Below are positions 1 to 12,203 of a DNA stretch of 64,000 bases, in pieces. Origin of the DNA: Megalobrama amblycephala (taxonomy: Eukaryota; Chordata; Actinopteri; Cypriniformes; Xenocyprididae); assembly GCF_018812025.1 (NCBI RefSeq), contig NC_063058.1, positions 14,993,797-15,057,796 on the forward strand. Direction: 5' to 3'. Every line of letters starts with the position of its first letter. The first letter of the stretch is position 1. The notes under the pieces were generated by a model that searched no databases, was not told the origin of the DNA, and saw only the letters and a list, made by a program, of their open reading frames with translations. The position numbers were made by a program, and so were the translations under genes.

Positions 1-105
1 ATGCAAAGATGTTAGCCAATCACAGCAGTGGGCGTTTACACTGAAGTCTCACAGCAGACACGCCCCTTAAAACAGAGCGTTCAGATAAGAGGGCTAAAAT
101 CAGGG
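1..105. repeat. Fragment of a dispersed cyprinid-type repeat
   Basis: GC-richer than its surroundings, with 'ccaatcacagcagtgggcg' and 'cacgcccctt'. It resembles the interior of TTAA-ended MITEs such as the one ending at 13149. It is cut by the window edge and assigned by style only. Confidence 0.3.
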
Positions 106-1131
106 TAGGAATTGCCTTTTATTTCTAAATTATGACAATAAATTTGCAATATATTTGACTTTCTGGTGGCATATCACATATATATCATGTATATCACACA
201 TTATAAAATTATATTTCAGAAATTATGTTTTAAAGTATCCAATGTAAACTTTGTCTTTGCTCTGTGCTCTACAGTATATTATGATCTTTAAATCATTAGA
301 AAATGCTTTGAACGTGTTTACCTATTTATTTGCCGATTATGTGAAACCAATGTGTGGCAGCGTTAGCAGGTCATTGGGCTTTTGTCTCAGGATTATAGCA
401 AATCAAGTAAAGCGATTTCATAATTATAGCAGAGGTGTCATCACAGTCCTGTCCAACAAGCAAACACTAATCAGCTGAGTGCATAGGGCTTTATCCATAC
501 AGGCATCTGCGTCTGTGTGTATTCGTGTGCGCGTGACTAAACGTGATATTTTAAGCCAGGGAAGCAGGACAGCTCCTCTGAGGTGGCCCATCTTCTCTGC
601 AGGGTTAGCACGTCCTTTGGAGATCCTCCAAGGAGAGGAGTACTTTTGGATTTCCAGTGAGATATCGAACATGTGTTATCCTTAGAAAAAGGAAAGTGCT
701 AACAAAAACATGTGTCCATGTACTTTCCTTTATCTTGGTGGGTAACTATCCTAATTTAGCCTCATATACAAGAGAGCCTTCTAGTGACGTTTAGGATAAA
801 TATGATCTTGTTTATAATTTAAATGTGTAGTTAACATCTTATTATGACGTTTAGCTTCTTTGGTTCATTCATATTATGCAGGACAGAAAGAAATGACAAA
901 TTTCCTAGCATTCACAGCTGCGCTTGGGGCAAGTCATGTGATTAGACTGAGGGTAAATGAATTTCGTGTGACATAACACAGGTCATATGGGTAATACCAG
1001 AGCCATGAAGCGATAATGATTGTGGGACACCCTCTCCAATGGGACAACACAACCATATTACATATGTGCACTGTTATGTAATACTAACACAAATGCCATC
1101 TGCAACTTAAATATTTATTGTTATGTGATTA
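106..1131. other. Presumed ntrk3 intron, no feature recognised
   Basis: AT-rich DNA with no splice-bounded coding block, tandem repeat or transposon end that I can recognise. Open frames on both strands between about 420 and 690 overlap each other and show no domain. Confidence 0.4.
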
Positions 1132-1132
1132 T

Positions 1133-1325
1133 GGCCTGGTTTCACAGACAGGGCTTAGATTAAGCCAGGATTAGACCTTAGTTCAATTAGGATATTTAAG
1201 TAATCGTGCCTCAGAAAAAAAAAAAAACATTACTGGTGTGTATCTTGAGACAAAACATATTTTAAGATATAGCAGTGCAAGTTGATTTCAGTTAAAAAAG
1301 CTCAAACATGCATTTAAGCCTTGTC
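1133..1325 (+). repeat. Short interspersed element, same family as 52323-52549
   Basis: Begins 'ggtttcacagacagggctta' and continues through 'attactggtgtgtatcttga' and 'agctcaaacatgcattta', matching the copy at 52323 in order and orientation. The right end ('tgtgaaacc') is missing, so this copy is 3' truncated. A poly-A run interrupts it near 1216. Confidence 0.7.
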
Positions 1326-2100
1326 CATTTAATGTCATATATTAAAAAAAAACCTTCTCTAATTGGTACTGACATGTGGATTAAGCAGAAGCATAAATCA
1401 CTGATTAGCAATTTCTGAGCGCATGGTCAGTATGTCTTGAAAGGTTTAAATGTTGTCAAATTTCTCTATCGAAAAAAATAAATGAGATTTTGACTTCTGG
1501 AACCTGAACAAACTGACATGAAATTATTTTTATATGAACAAACCATCTCCCTTTAAATGTAGTAGAATTTCCGCCAAATTTCATGAATGACACACACCCA
1601 CACACACACATGCAACGTTTTTACTTGATTTCTGATGCATTTTGAGTGTTTCTATTATCAGCCTGTGACGGACAGTTGGTCGTCATGGAGCTGCTCCACT
1701 TGGGGACACATCTGTTGATTAAAAACAGATAAGCTGAAAGACGGTTCCTGTCTTCCGACCAGCATGGAGCCAAAATCATCATTCTTTAAAAGAGGACACT
1801 GTTTTGTGCCCTTTAAGTGCCTCTTTTAGTTGTATTTGATGGTTGTGAGCATAATACGAAACAAAAATTGGATTCAATTGGATAAAGACTTTTTACTTGT
1901 TTTAAAAAATCTTTGTATAAGGCTTAGAATTTTTATTATAAATATAAACTTTACATTTATTTTCAACTACTAATATTATTATTAATGTTGCAACATTATA
2001 ATTATGTAATTGTAATATTTTCATATTTTTATTTACTATTTTTATGATACTATTTACCAACTTAATTTAAATATTCTATATAATAATTATTTAAATACAT

Positions 2101-2106
<6 letters not shown>
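1326..2106. other. Presumed intron, AT-rich, nothing recognised
   Basis: Mostly A/T with a short CA run near 1593. No gene or repeat family recognised. Confidence 0.4.

Positions 2107-2171
<65 letters not shown>
2107..2171. repeat. (AT)n microsatellite
   Basis: Uninterrupted AT dinucleotides for about 65 bases. Confidence 0.95.
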
Positions 2172-2173
<2 letters not shown>

Positions 2174-2351
2174 CTTATTACGTATTTTAAGTGACAAATA
2201 GCTGATTAAGAGCTTATATAGAGCGCAACAGTCAGGTTCCGAAAGTAAAAATTCCATATGAAAAATGATTTTAATAACTTATAAATCTAAAGGCAACCCT
2301 ACTGTGAACTACGAGGTTGTTAATCGATGGTATTTGCTTCTGCTGAAGCCA

Positions 2352-2726
2352 TCAGCCTAGCCTGACTTCGTCATACTCATATTCTAGGCAGAATGTGAGT
2401 CTGATACTGCTCCATTGCACTTGAATTATAGGGCGTGTCTTAACCGAACCAGTAAAAAAAAAAAACTCTGCACTCAATTGGATAGACCTACAACCAATCA
2501 GAGCAACGCAGTAAGTGACGTATGTTGAACTTGTACTTAAACTTTTGCCGAATCCCGTTGGAAGGACGGCAAACACATCTTTCCCATCGACAAATGCCTT
2601 GATTGCGGTTCTTTGTTCGTCTTTTAAAATTAATGCGCTGTCGATTTCTTTTATTACAGACGTGATAGCGGAATCTAAACATCTTACTTCTCCAGCTGCA
2701 GTCATCGTTGGTGAAAACCAATTCAA
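2352..2726 (-). pseudogene. RecQ-like SF2 helicase fragment, first exon only
   Basis: On the minus strand an open frame starts MNWFSPTMTAAGEV and reaches LKDEQRTAIKAFVDGKDVFA followed by LPTGFGKSL. That is a helicase Q-motif-like segment and a Walker A box (GFGKS) as in RecQ-family DEAD-box ATPases. Similarity stops right after GKSL, at about 2545, where a possible donor (GTACAA) occurs; the rest of the frame is low-complexity and unlike any helicase. No DEAD box or later motif follows. The 2727-3110 stretch upstream of its ATG is GC-rich with several CpGs and could be its old promoter. Such helicase first exons recur in fish genomes in repeat context. I read this as a dispersed relic rather than a working gene. 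Confidence 0.6.
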
Positions 2727-3110
2727 CCCAAGCGCTCTTTGATGACGTGGGTGGTTACGTAACCGCAGATAGCCTGTCCATCATCGATTAAAGCCCGCCC
2801 TGGCAATTTGATTGGCTCGGCCTTCTGGGAGCCGAGCATAATTACTCCACAATGGATCGAGTCCAGACCGAACTTCCCGTCCAAAAAATGTTGTGGGCGG
2901 GGTTCGGGCTGGCACCCAGGCTACCATCAGCCAGCATTATTTCAGCTTATTTTTTAAAATAATTGTTAACAGCAGGATTTCTGGTGGAAAAACTCCATTA
3001 CCCATGATGCGGTACAGAAAGTTCCACCAATCAGAGAGTCACAATAGCCACAATAGCTCTTTAGGTCCGCCCACTTCCATGAAACACTGCGAATGACGTA
3101 ATCGAGTCAA

Positions 3111-4411
3111 TCTCTCTACACTCTCAAAAAACTTAAATGTTGGTATATATGCATATTTTGCAATAAACAATGCTTCTTGGAATTGTAGTTCTTATCATCA
3201 CTAAAAACGTCAAGTATATAGTATTGTACCTTTGTATTTTGGTCTGATTTTCAAATACTTTTTTGCTCCAAATCAAAGTTTGTAGTGTTGTGATTCACCT
3301 CATAGCTGATTGGCTTGGTTCATGGCTTATAACAGTTTAACAAAGACTTTTTAAAAAATTCCTATGGAAAAATATTTCCGGATCCAGTGCTACTGAAAAA
3401 GGGGGATGGGCACTGTTACACTTTATATTAAGGATGGGAAGCTAATCCTTAACTACTGCTTTGTCTTCTAAAGTGGCATGTTGTTTAAGCAATAAGTTCA
3501 TCTGCCAGTGTGAATTCAACCGTGGTTTTGGTATATGAAGCACATTCAATGCAACAAAGCAGTCTGCACTACAGGCCTGTATTACTAGCATAATGGTTTA
3601 AGCACATTAGTGCTTTACTTTGATATGTACTCTTGGAAGACTCTGATGCAACCGTCACAGTGCTGCCAAGATTTGAGACGCAGGCTGTGGGAATCACACA
3701 TAATGTCTGCAGTCAGTGCCAGCACTGTCACTCTATAAGAACTGATGCGAACACCTGTAAAAGCGTCTTAGCGTGAATGTGAGTGTTTGTCCACACCCAC
3801 GCGCAAGTGTGCTCACACATGTAATTGCTGTCAGTTTTTCTTCTTGACGGCCGGGAGGTGAGAGGGGCGGTGTGTGTGCGGCTCAGGACCGAGGGTATAA
3901 TCACTGGATAGTGGAACGACCTGTGCAGAAAAGCCAGCCTACTCTGAAACTTCTTAATCACTGCAGGTAGCATGCAGGGAATGTGCCAATTACCCATGCC
4001 TCATATGGAAACCCATACCACAAGAATGCAAGGTCTGAATTGTCTTCACTGGAGGCTTTTCTGACTGAATATTGATTATGTGATCTTATTTCAATTCATT
4101 TGGATTCATTAATTGGCATATTATGCAATTCATTTGGTTTTTAATCAGTTGACAGCCCTAATTTGTACATTGGCTGTTCCCTTCAGAACCGTAGGTGGTT
4201 ACGAGGGATTGTGTGTGGTTGTTAAGGTGTTGCTAGGGTGTTTAAAATGGTTGCTAAGTGTTTACTTGCTAGTTGCATATTGAGTTATGTGATTTTTACG
4301 TTTAATTAATTTAATTTTAATTTTTTATGCAGTTTTCCTGTAAATGAACGGCCAAAATGCATAAAAAGTTTCTCATTTTTAGTTGAAAACGGTGTCGTGT
4401 AAACAGCCCCC
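3111..4411. other. Presumed intron, nothing recognised
   Basis: Mixed composition. The 3720-4000 stretch is somewhat GC-richer with CpGs, but no domain or splice-bounded exon is visible on either strand. Confidence 0.4.
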
Positions 4412-4600
4412 AAGTCAATGCTGCGTCATGACGCATTGGGAATGCTACTCAGGGAACCAGGGTTACATACGTAACCTGAGACGTTCCCTTTTGTGGGAAC
4501 TGTCGACGCTGCGTCATGATGCATTCCCAATGCGTCATGATGCAGCGTCTCGTTCCCTTCTCAGGGAACCAGGGTTACATACGTAACCTGAGACGTTTTC
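4412..4600. repeat. Direct/inverted repeat unit with 'agggaaccagggttacatac' copies
   Basis: About 38 bp at 4449-4486 recurs exactly at 4561-4598, 112 bp apart. Between them 'ctgcgtcatgatgcatt' and its near complement form a palindrome. It looks like a dispersed short repeat in two linked copies. Confidence 0.6.
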
Positions 4601-5637
4601 TGTTAAAAGAACTGAAAGGGACTTAAATTATTGAATCGTTTTACTTGAACTGTCTAAACCAAATGATTCACTAGAACCAATCAGACTTTTCAGACCCGCA
4701 CATTATGAAATAAACATTACAACTTCTATTAGATATTACTAAAAAAATAAAAGGATTGACGAAAGACTGATTTTGATGTATTTTCCGATCACTGAAATTT
4801 TGCCTTAGATGGCAAAATTGTGGCAAAAATCGCACTTTACACAAGAGACGGATCAGACATTTATATTTTCATTCTCCTCAGGCACTAGCTGTCCCAAAAA
4901 GAATGAAGAGAAACAGTAAGGGCTGCAGTAATCAAGACAGATATAGAGTGAGATCGAGAAAACTGCATTCAGCAGGAAAATTGTGGCCTGAAATCAGATC
5001 TCTCACAGATACCATATTGTACAGAGTGAATGAACATAATTAGTCTGCTTTGTACAATAACGCAGCAGAGGACACTGGAGTAGACTAATCTGAGGTGCAG
5101 ATGTAGGCCAAGTGTCTCATTTATGTTTATTTGCCGCAAATCCATTTAAGCATTCCTCGTAAATAAGCTTGTAGAAGAACAGCAGGGAAGCGCTGTAGTT
5201 TTCTGTTTTCACAATTATCTATTTTCTGACATCTTTGCTTTTTTACAACTGAACCGAAGATATTGAGGCCTTCGACTGTAATGCCACTGTTAGATTGAAC
5301 ATTTCTCTGACAGAATATACCTTAACTCCTCACTCCCATCCCCCTTTTTTGTTATTTTCCTTCAGTGATTACAATCTCAAGGCAAGCGTGAAGTATGCCT
5401 GAATGTTTGTCAGCTTGCCCTTGAGGTGATCTTGATTTTAAAGATGTCCGCTGATCCTTCGCGACAAGTCCTTGGTATCTCTCGCATTGTCAGAATTTTA
5501 TTGACGTGGAGAGTCATTGTTGGGCAGAATCAAAGCAGAACGTATCTCATTCAGTCACGTGGCTGGAGCATGACACATTAAAGACTCAGATCTACACGAT
5601 TAGCGGGTTTAGCACAAGTGAATTTCTTATCATAGTC
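4601..5637. other. Presumed intron, nothing recognised
   Basis: Ordinary AT-rich sequence without recognisable coding or repeat signal. Confidence 0.4.
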
Positions 5638-5974
5638 CATGTAGACTGCTGTATGCACACTATTTGTCATTTTATATATTTTTCTCATAAAGATAAACTT
5701 CTCAACCGGTAGGTTACTGCTCAAAAATGGGTTACAGCAGGTCCAACACAGTCATGGGCAACTGGGTAAAAACGATGCTAAATGCTAATAATAAAGTTAA
5801 ACTAACAGATAGCAACACAACAAGAGAGGAGTAAACACTTTTCATATATTTTATTGTTCATAAAAAACAAACAAACAAAAGTATTAGGTGCAAATTCATT
5901 CAAATTAGCCAGATGCTAATATCGACCTGTTGTTCGACATGCCCTCATTCTCAAGAACTACAAAACTACAGTAG
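5638..5974 (+). repeat. Left copy of an old local duplication
   Basis: Shares order and wording with 6910-7262: 'agactgctgtatgcacac', then 'aaaaacgatgctaaatgcta', then 'attagccagatgctaa'. The copies have diverged by substitutions and small indels. Confidence 0.6.
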
Positions 5975-6804
5975 TTAAAGGATTAGTTCATTTCAAAATT
6001 AAAATTTCCTGATAATTTACTCACTGCCATGTCATTCAAGATGTTTATGTCTATCTTTCTTCAGTCGAAAAGAAATTAAGAGTTTTTAAGGATTTTCCAG
6101 GATTTTTCTCCATATAGCGGACAACACCAGGGTACAATGGGTTGAAGGTGCAAATTGCAGTTTCAATGCAGCCTCAAAGGGCTCTACACGATCCCATGCG
6201 AGGAATAAGAGTCTTATCTAGCGGAAAAAAAAAAAAAAAAAATCAAATGTATATACTTTTTAACCACAAATGCGCCATGCGTTACGTAATAATGTTGGAA
6301 AGGTCACGCGTGACGTAGGCGAAAGTACCGCGGTAGGGTGAAAAACAACATCTCATTTTCTCTTCTAACTCCAAAATCATCCGACATCATTGTTTTCCTT
6401 TTTTTTTTCCTTTTTTGGTAAATGGCATTTGACTTTGCAAGTTTGCTTTGTAGACACTAGATTGGTACTTCCGCCTACGTCACGCATGACCTTTCCAACG
6501 TGATTGCATAATCGCAAAGCAGTGCAAGATGAACATTTATGGTTAAAAAGTATATATTTTTTTATTTTTTTGACTGATTGTTTCACTAGATAAGACCCTT
6601 ATTCCTCGTCTGGGATCGTGCAAACTGCAATTTGGACCTTCAACCCGTTGGTAGCCGTTAAAGTATACTATATGGAGAAAAATCCTGGAATGTTTTCATC
6701 AAAAACCTTAATTTCTTTGCTGTAGAAAGACATAAACATCTTGGATGACATAGGGGTGAGTAAATTATCAGGAAATTTTAATTCTGAAGTGAACTAATCC
6801 TTTT
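5975..6804. mobile_element. Palindromic TTAA-type MITE
   Basis: Starts TTAAAGGATTAGTTCA and ends with the near complement 'gaactaatccttttt'. The arms (about 5975-6235 and 6560-6804) are inverted copies: 'gatgtttatgtctatctttc' on the left against 'gaaagacataaacatc' on the right. The centre has short inverted stretches too ('ggtcacgcgtgacgtaggcg' against 'cctacgtcacgcatgacc'). No transposase is encoded, so it is non-autonomous. The closing TTAA is mutated. It sits between the two halves of the local duplication. Confidence 0.75.
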
Positions 6805-6909
6805 TCACCATTGCCTGAAGATAGCAGGTTAGCAGTGCAAGGTACCTTTTACTTTATCTAGCCCTCCAGATTCTGAGATTACCATGATTTTTTTTTTTAA
6901 AAACAAGAT

Positions 6910-7262
6910 TCCTTGAAGACTGCTGTATGCACACACTATAAGCCTTTTTATGTTAAGATTACATTCTTAACTAGTAGGATAAAGGCTAAAAATGAGTCTC
7001 AGCATCTGACACACTCATGGACAGCAGGGTAAAAACAATGCTAAATGCTAATAATAAAATGAAATTAGCCATATTTATGTGTATAGATAAAAAATAACAA
7101 GAAAAGAGTTAACTTTTTCCTTATCATTTGGTGTTGATATAATAGAAACTGCTGTGTTTTGGCACAGATTCATCTGTCATATGGTAGCAGCTAGTCAGAT
7201 TAGCCAGATACCAACATACACCAGTTGTGTGACCGTTACCTGAACTTAGCAGTGCGGAAACT
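6910..7262 (+). repeat. Right copy of the old local duplication
   Basis: Diverged counterpart of 5638-5974, including 'aaaaacaatgctaaatgcta' and 'attagccagataccaacata'. Confidence 0.6.
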
Positions 7263-9325
7263 AGCGGCTTTAGCTAGCCCACTTGTTTTTGAGCATTTTC
7301 AAGTGTGAGCGAGGTGACAAATAGTAAATCTTCTGTACCCGCTCTGAGGATGATGATATGATACAAGCCTATTTACGGCCAAAGCACAAAAGCGCATTCG
7401 CCACAGTCCGCAGACTCAGTCATTCAGCCGCCGCTTTCAGCCTCTCGGCTAGCAGCTGTGAGCGCCATCAATCCGTTTTATTCTGTTGACCTTTCTCTAA
7501 TCTCAGTCTGTATAAAGCTGCTCCCACAGACACGAACTTCATGTCTGGTTCATCGCTGGAAGGATCATCACTGTTTAAAAAAAAGACTAAGAGTAATAGT
7601 GACAGTAAACAAGCAGCGGGAGAGTCTGTTTTAAGGCATTTATTTCCCACATTTACAGCTGTCTAAAATATATAAAAAATAAAACACTGCAATTTGGTTT
7701 TCAGCCAGGGAGCCAGGTTAACAATTTAATCAGATTATTTAACAGGCCCAGTGTTGTCAATGAGCCAAGGTAGTTAAATAATATAACAGGATGTCGGAAG
7801 GATGACCAAATGTGGGCTTTAATTGCATGGATAAAAAGTAAACAATTGATGAGAGAATGCTAATTATCAGGGTTCGAAATAGAATATGGAATAAATATAT
7901 AACAGCATTTTCATTTTAAAATAGAACTTTTGAAGAAAACTGTCTATATTTTTTAATCATTTAATAGACATTACAGAAAATGGCTTTTTAAGACAGTGGT
8001 GTGTTTTACACATGTAAAGTCCATAGAAATATATATTGCAATCAAATTCATCAGTCTGTCAGAAGTAAATTCTCAGCCCTTTTGGAAGAAATAGTTTTGA
8101 CGTTAGATGAAAGTCTATGGTTGTTGTAATTTGGATAATTTAAAAGTTTTCTCTGAAGGGACCTGATCTCTTTCGACTCCAGCGACGCGACCTGTGGAAT
8201 TGGTGCCCGTTTTAGTAGTGATTGCACTGCAGGTGGTGTCCATCAGCTGAATGGAACCATGCCCAGCAATCTTACCAATGCCAATTTAGTGTGCAGGTAC
8301 TTTTTAGTCCCTGTCTAATATGACAGAAAAAAAAAAAAAAAAGTGCATACTCACTCATCTTGTTTGTCTGCAACTTAATGGGTAATGGGATTACTGATTG
8401 GGAGAAAACTGTTAAGCCTGGTGACACTTTGTGGAGGGAGATCGTACATTAATCCTCGGTTTATAAGGATGCTTAAGTCATTATGCATGTGGAAAAAGAT
8501 TAAAATGCATATATTCATTAGTCTTGGGACTGTTAAACAGAACTTGGCAATATTGCTGAGAATCCATTTTCACAGTTCCCTTTACTTCCTACAAACATTT
8601 CTGATTTCTATCAGAACCTGGCAGCATTTGTGACGCTTTAAGGAAGACAGCTTGTTTAATGTCGTACAGAGGATGCATGCTAATTAACATCACAGAAGTA
8701 AAAACACTGCATATCTGCACTGAATTTAGTGATATATTCAACAAAATGTTTGCCAAATTAAAAAAAGCTGTGATTTTTCTCCATATAACAGCAAGATAGG
8801 ACTGTGAAGAAAGTGTTTTGACAGTTTTGAACCGAGCTGAGCGAATTTAGCCAGTGTGGAGGTACTTTTGTCTGTCACGTTGATCTCTGGTCCCACCTGT
8901 TACCATGACTACGCGTGATCTTGTCTCTCTATCGAGACAAGGCCAAGGTTTTGTTACACCAACTAGTGAAAGTGTGAGAAGAAAACAAGATGCTTGACAG
9001 AAATCTGTCTGTAATTTCCTGGCCATTTAAAGTAACACGCTGCTCTGAGGAACTCAGACCTGCATATACTAGCACTCTGAAAGCTTCCCAAATGAAAATC
9101 AATCATAAGCAATTCATAAGATAAAAAGTCATCGGTATGCCAGGCTGTGCTACTTCAAAGCTCCGTGTCCATGGCTGTATACTTTGGATGCAGACCAAAC
9201 AAATTCCTAGAATCATGGAACAGTATGGAAATGTAACATGAATGTAACAGAAATGCACATATGAAAATAAAAATGGAAGAATGTATGCACTATACATAAA
9301 TATTAACCCTTAAGAATTAACCCTA
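7263..9325. other. Presumed intron, nothing recognised
   Basis: AT-rich with a poly-A run near 8327. Short open frames show no domains and no paired splice signals with a known family. Confidence 0.4.
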
Positions 9326-11707
9326 CAGTGTTAGCTTTAAAAGTAATGTGTCACAATATCGTGTTACTCCCTAAAAAAGGAACTAGTTGTGTTACTTAGT
9401 TACTTTTTTTGGAAAGTAATGTGTCACAATATCGTGTTACTCCCTAAAAAAGGAACTAGTTGTGTTACTTAGTTACTTTTTTTGGAAAGTAATGTTACAA
9501 TATTGCGTTACTCCCTAAAAAATAAATAATTGTGTTACTTAGTTACTTTTTATGTAAAGTAGTGTTACAATATCGTGTTGCTTCCTAAAAAAGGAACTAG
9601 TTGTGTTACTTAGTTACTTTTTTTGGAAAGTAATGTTACAATATTGCGTTACTCCCTTAAAATAAATAATTGTGTTACTTAGTTACTTTTTATGTAAAGT
9701 AGTGTTACAATATCGCGTTGCTCCCTAAAAAAGGAACTAGTTGTGTTACATAGTTACTTTTTTTGGAAAGTAATGTTACAATATTGTGTTACTCCCTAAA
9801 AAATAAATAATTGTCTTACTTTTTATAATAGGGATGATGCTTTCATATTGATTGTTAGCCTGAGGTAATCACTCAGAAGATGAAGATAATAAGCTCAGCA
9901 GAGAACTAGAGAGAAACATGACTGATGCCTGGCAAAATGTTCATGCACTGGTAATGATGTCCTCCTGTATTGATTATTACTTCCCACTTACCCCGGCGAT
10001 TACTTACATATTTAATGCAATTCAGTTAAAAAATCTCAAACATTTATTCATTCTTTTTGTGCCATGTATCTATTGCAATATCAATGTCCATCTTTCACAA
10101 TTTTCCTAATACATTTTATATGAAGATGTTAATCCAGGACTGACGGGGAAAATATATTTCTTTGAGATTGATATGGATTTTCAATAGAATACTGAACGCA
10201 AATGGTTGTGGGTATCTAGAGCAGAAAGGTAATAAGGTTTATGTGGTTTGTATGAATATATGTTTAAATATATAAATATGAATCACATAAGCTAAATGAT
10301 CAATTCCCTTGTTCCATTATAGAAAATGTTTTATTAAGCTCTAGTTCTTTTTACTTATTTAAAATTCTTAAAGAGGTTCTTGAATATCATTTCACTTTTT
10401 TTTAACTTTAGTTAGTGTATAATGTTGCTGTTTGAGCATAAACAACATCTGCAACGTTACGAAGTTTCAGTAAAAAAGGAACTAGTTGTGTTACTTAGTT
10501 ACTTTTTTTGGAAAGTAATGTTACAATATTGCGTTACTCCCTTAAAATAAATAATTGTGTTACTTAGTTACTTTTTATGTAAAGTAGTGTTACAATATCG
10601 CGTTGCTCCCTAAAAAAGGAACTAGTTGTGTTACATAGTTACTTTTTTTGGAAAGTAATGTTACAATATTGTGTTACTCCCTAAAAAATAAATAATTGTC
10701 TTACTTAGTTACTTTTTATGTAAAGTAATGTTTTACAATATTATGTTACTCCCTAAAAAAGGAACTAGTTGTGTTACTTAGTTGTTTTTTTTGGAAAGTA
10801 ATGTGTCGCAATATCGTGTTACTCCCTAAAAAAGGAACTAGTTGTGTTACTTAGTTACTTTTTTCGGAAAGTAATGTTACAATATTGTGTTACTCCCTAA
10901 AAAATAAATAATTGTGTTACTTAGTAACTTTTTATGTAAAGTAGTGTTACAATATCGCGTTGCTCCCTAAAAAAGGAACTAGTTGTGTTACATAGTTACT
11001 TTTTTTGGAAAGTAATGTTACAATATTGCGTTACTCCCTAAAAAATAAATAATTGTGTTACTTAGTTACTTTTTATGTAAAGTAATGTTTTACAATATTA
11101 TGTTACTCCCTAAAAAAGGAACTAATTATGTTACTTAATTTTTTTTATGGAAAGTAGTGTTACAATATCCCATTGCTTCCTAAAAAAGGAACAAATTTTG
11201 TTACTTTTTATGGAAAGTAATGTGTTTCGTTACTTTTGTGTTACTTTTTCTTTCCTAATAACAACAACAACAACAACAAAACAAGCAACATTTTTGGCAA
11301 ATGTAAAGGCCCTTTCACAACAAAAGTGAAATGAATTAGCCTCAGGCTGAAGAATTTGCGAATTCTCACCTGTACAGTAGAGGTCGCAGATTATTAGTAT
11401 GGTTGAATTGTATCATTGAAGGTCAGCAGCAAAGACTATGGTTAATAAAGTGAGATTAAATACATAAAGTATATTTGTGTAATTTAGCATGTTTAATTAT
11501 TGCAGGTTTGTGTAATATTCAGAGTTTGCATTTTGCATAATTAGTTTTGGGGAATACTGAGTCTGTTTTTGTGCGAGTGAGATGAGTAAATGCAACTTAT
11601 TTATTTTATTGAACATTTAAAAATAGTATGTTACTTTACTCGTTACTTGAAAAAAGTAATCTGATTACATAACTCACATTACTTGTAATGCGTTACCCCC
11701 AACACTA
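9326..11707. mobile_element. hAT-like element expanded by internal tandem repeats
   Basis: Begins 'cagtgttagctttaaaagta' and ends 'gcgttacccccaacact', which is the reverse of the termini of the intact copy at 34690-35548. Both also share an inner block around 'ttcagcctgaggct'. The left part is an array built from two alternating units of about 61 bp ('ggaactagttgtgttactta' and 'aaataaataattgtgttact'), roughly ten copies of the first. Flanks AATTAACC and AATTGACC could be a degenerate 8-bp target duplication. The array is interrupted by an unrelated 648-bp segment (see 9825-10472). Confidence 0.75.
9825..10472 (+). repeat. 648-bp segment identical to 12204-12851, inside the array
   Basis: Starts at 'ataatagggatgatgctttc' and ends at 'acgaagtttcagta'. 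By eye it is base-for-base the same as 12204-12851, offset 2379. Array repeats resume immediately on its right. Confidence 0.9.
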
Positions 11708-12203
11708 ATTGACCACATATAGTAATATGCATACAGAAAATAATTGGTTATATATAATAAAATGTATATAGAAAATAATTAGGGTTAATGTGCCTAGAAT
11801 AGTTGTGGTATTTTTGTTGTATTTTCATATCTGCAGTTAATCGATAGTAGAGATCAGGGGCCGTACTGATTTTTAATCTTCTGTTTTTTTAAATAAGTTT
11901 TGATATTTCTTTTTTCTTTTTTACATAATATATAGTAATAAATACAATTTACATAATAAATAGTGTGAATAATATTGATTTGTTTTATTTTATATTATTG
12001 ATTTCATTTATTTATTGTAGATGGAACAGGGGGTTTTCAGCTTAACTGGATAGAATTAAATTGGTGCCACATTGATTTTAATGCTTTGAAAATCTCAAAA
12101 GATCAAATGTTTGAAGGAGGCAAATGCATTCTCCCTCTTTCTTGCCTTCTTTTTTATTTCTCTCTTTCCCTCTCTTTGTGGTGTTTGGCCCTTTACGTGT
12201 GGA
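11708..12203. other. AT-rich intron, nothing recognised
   Basis: No tandem structure or transposon ends seen. Confidence 0.4.
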
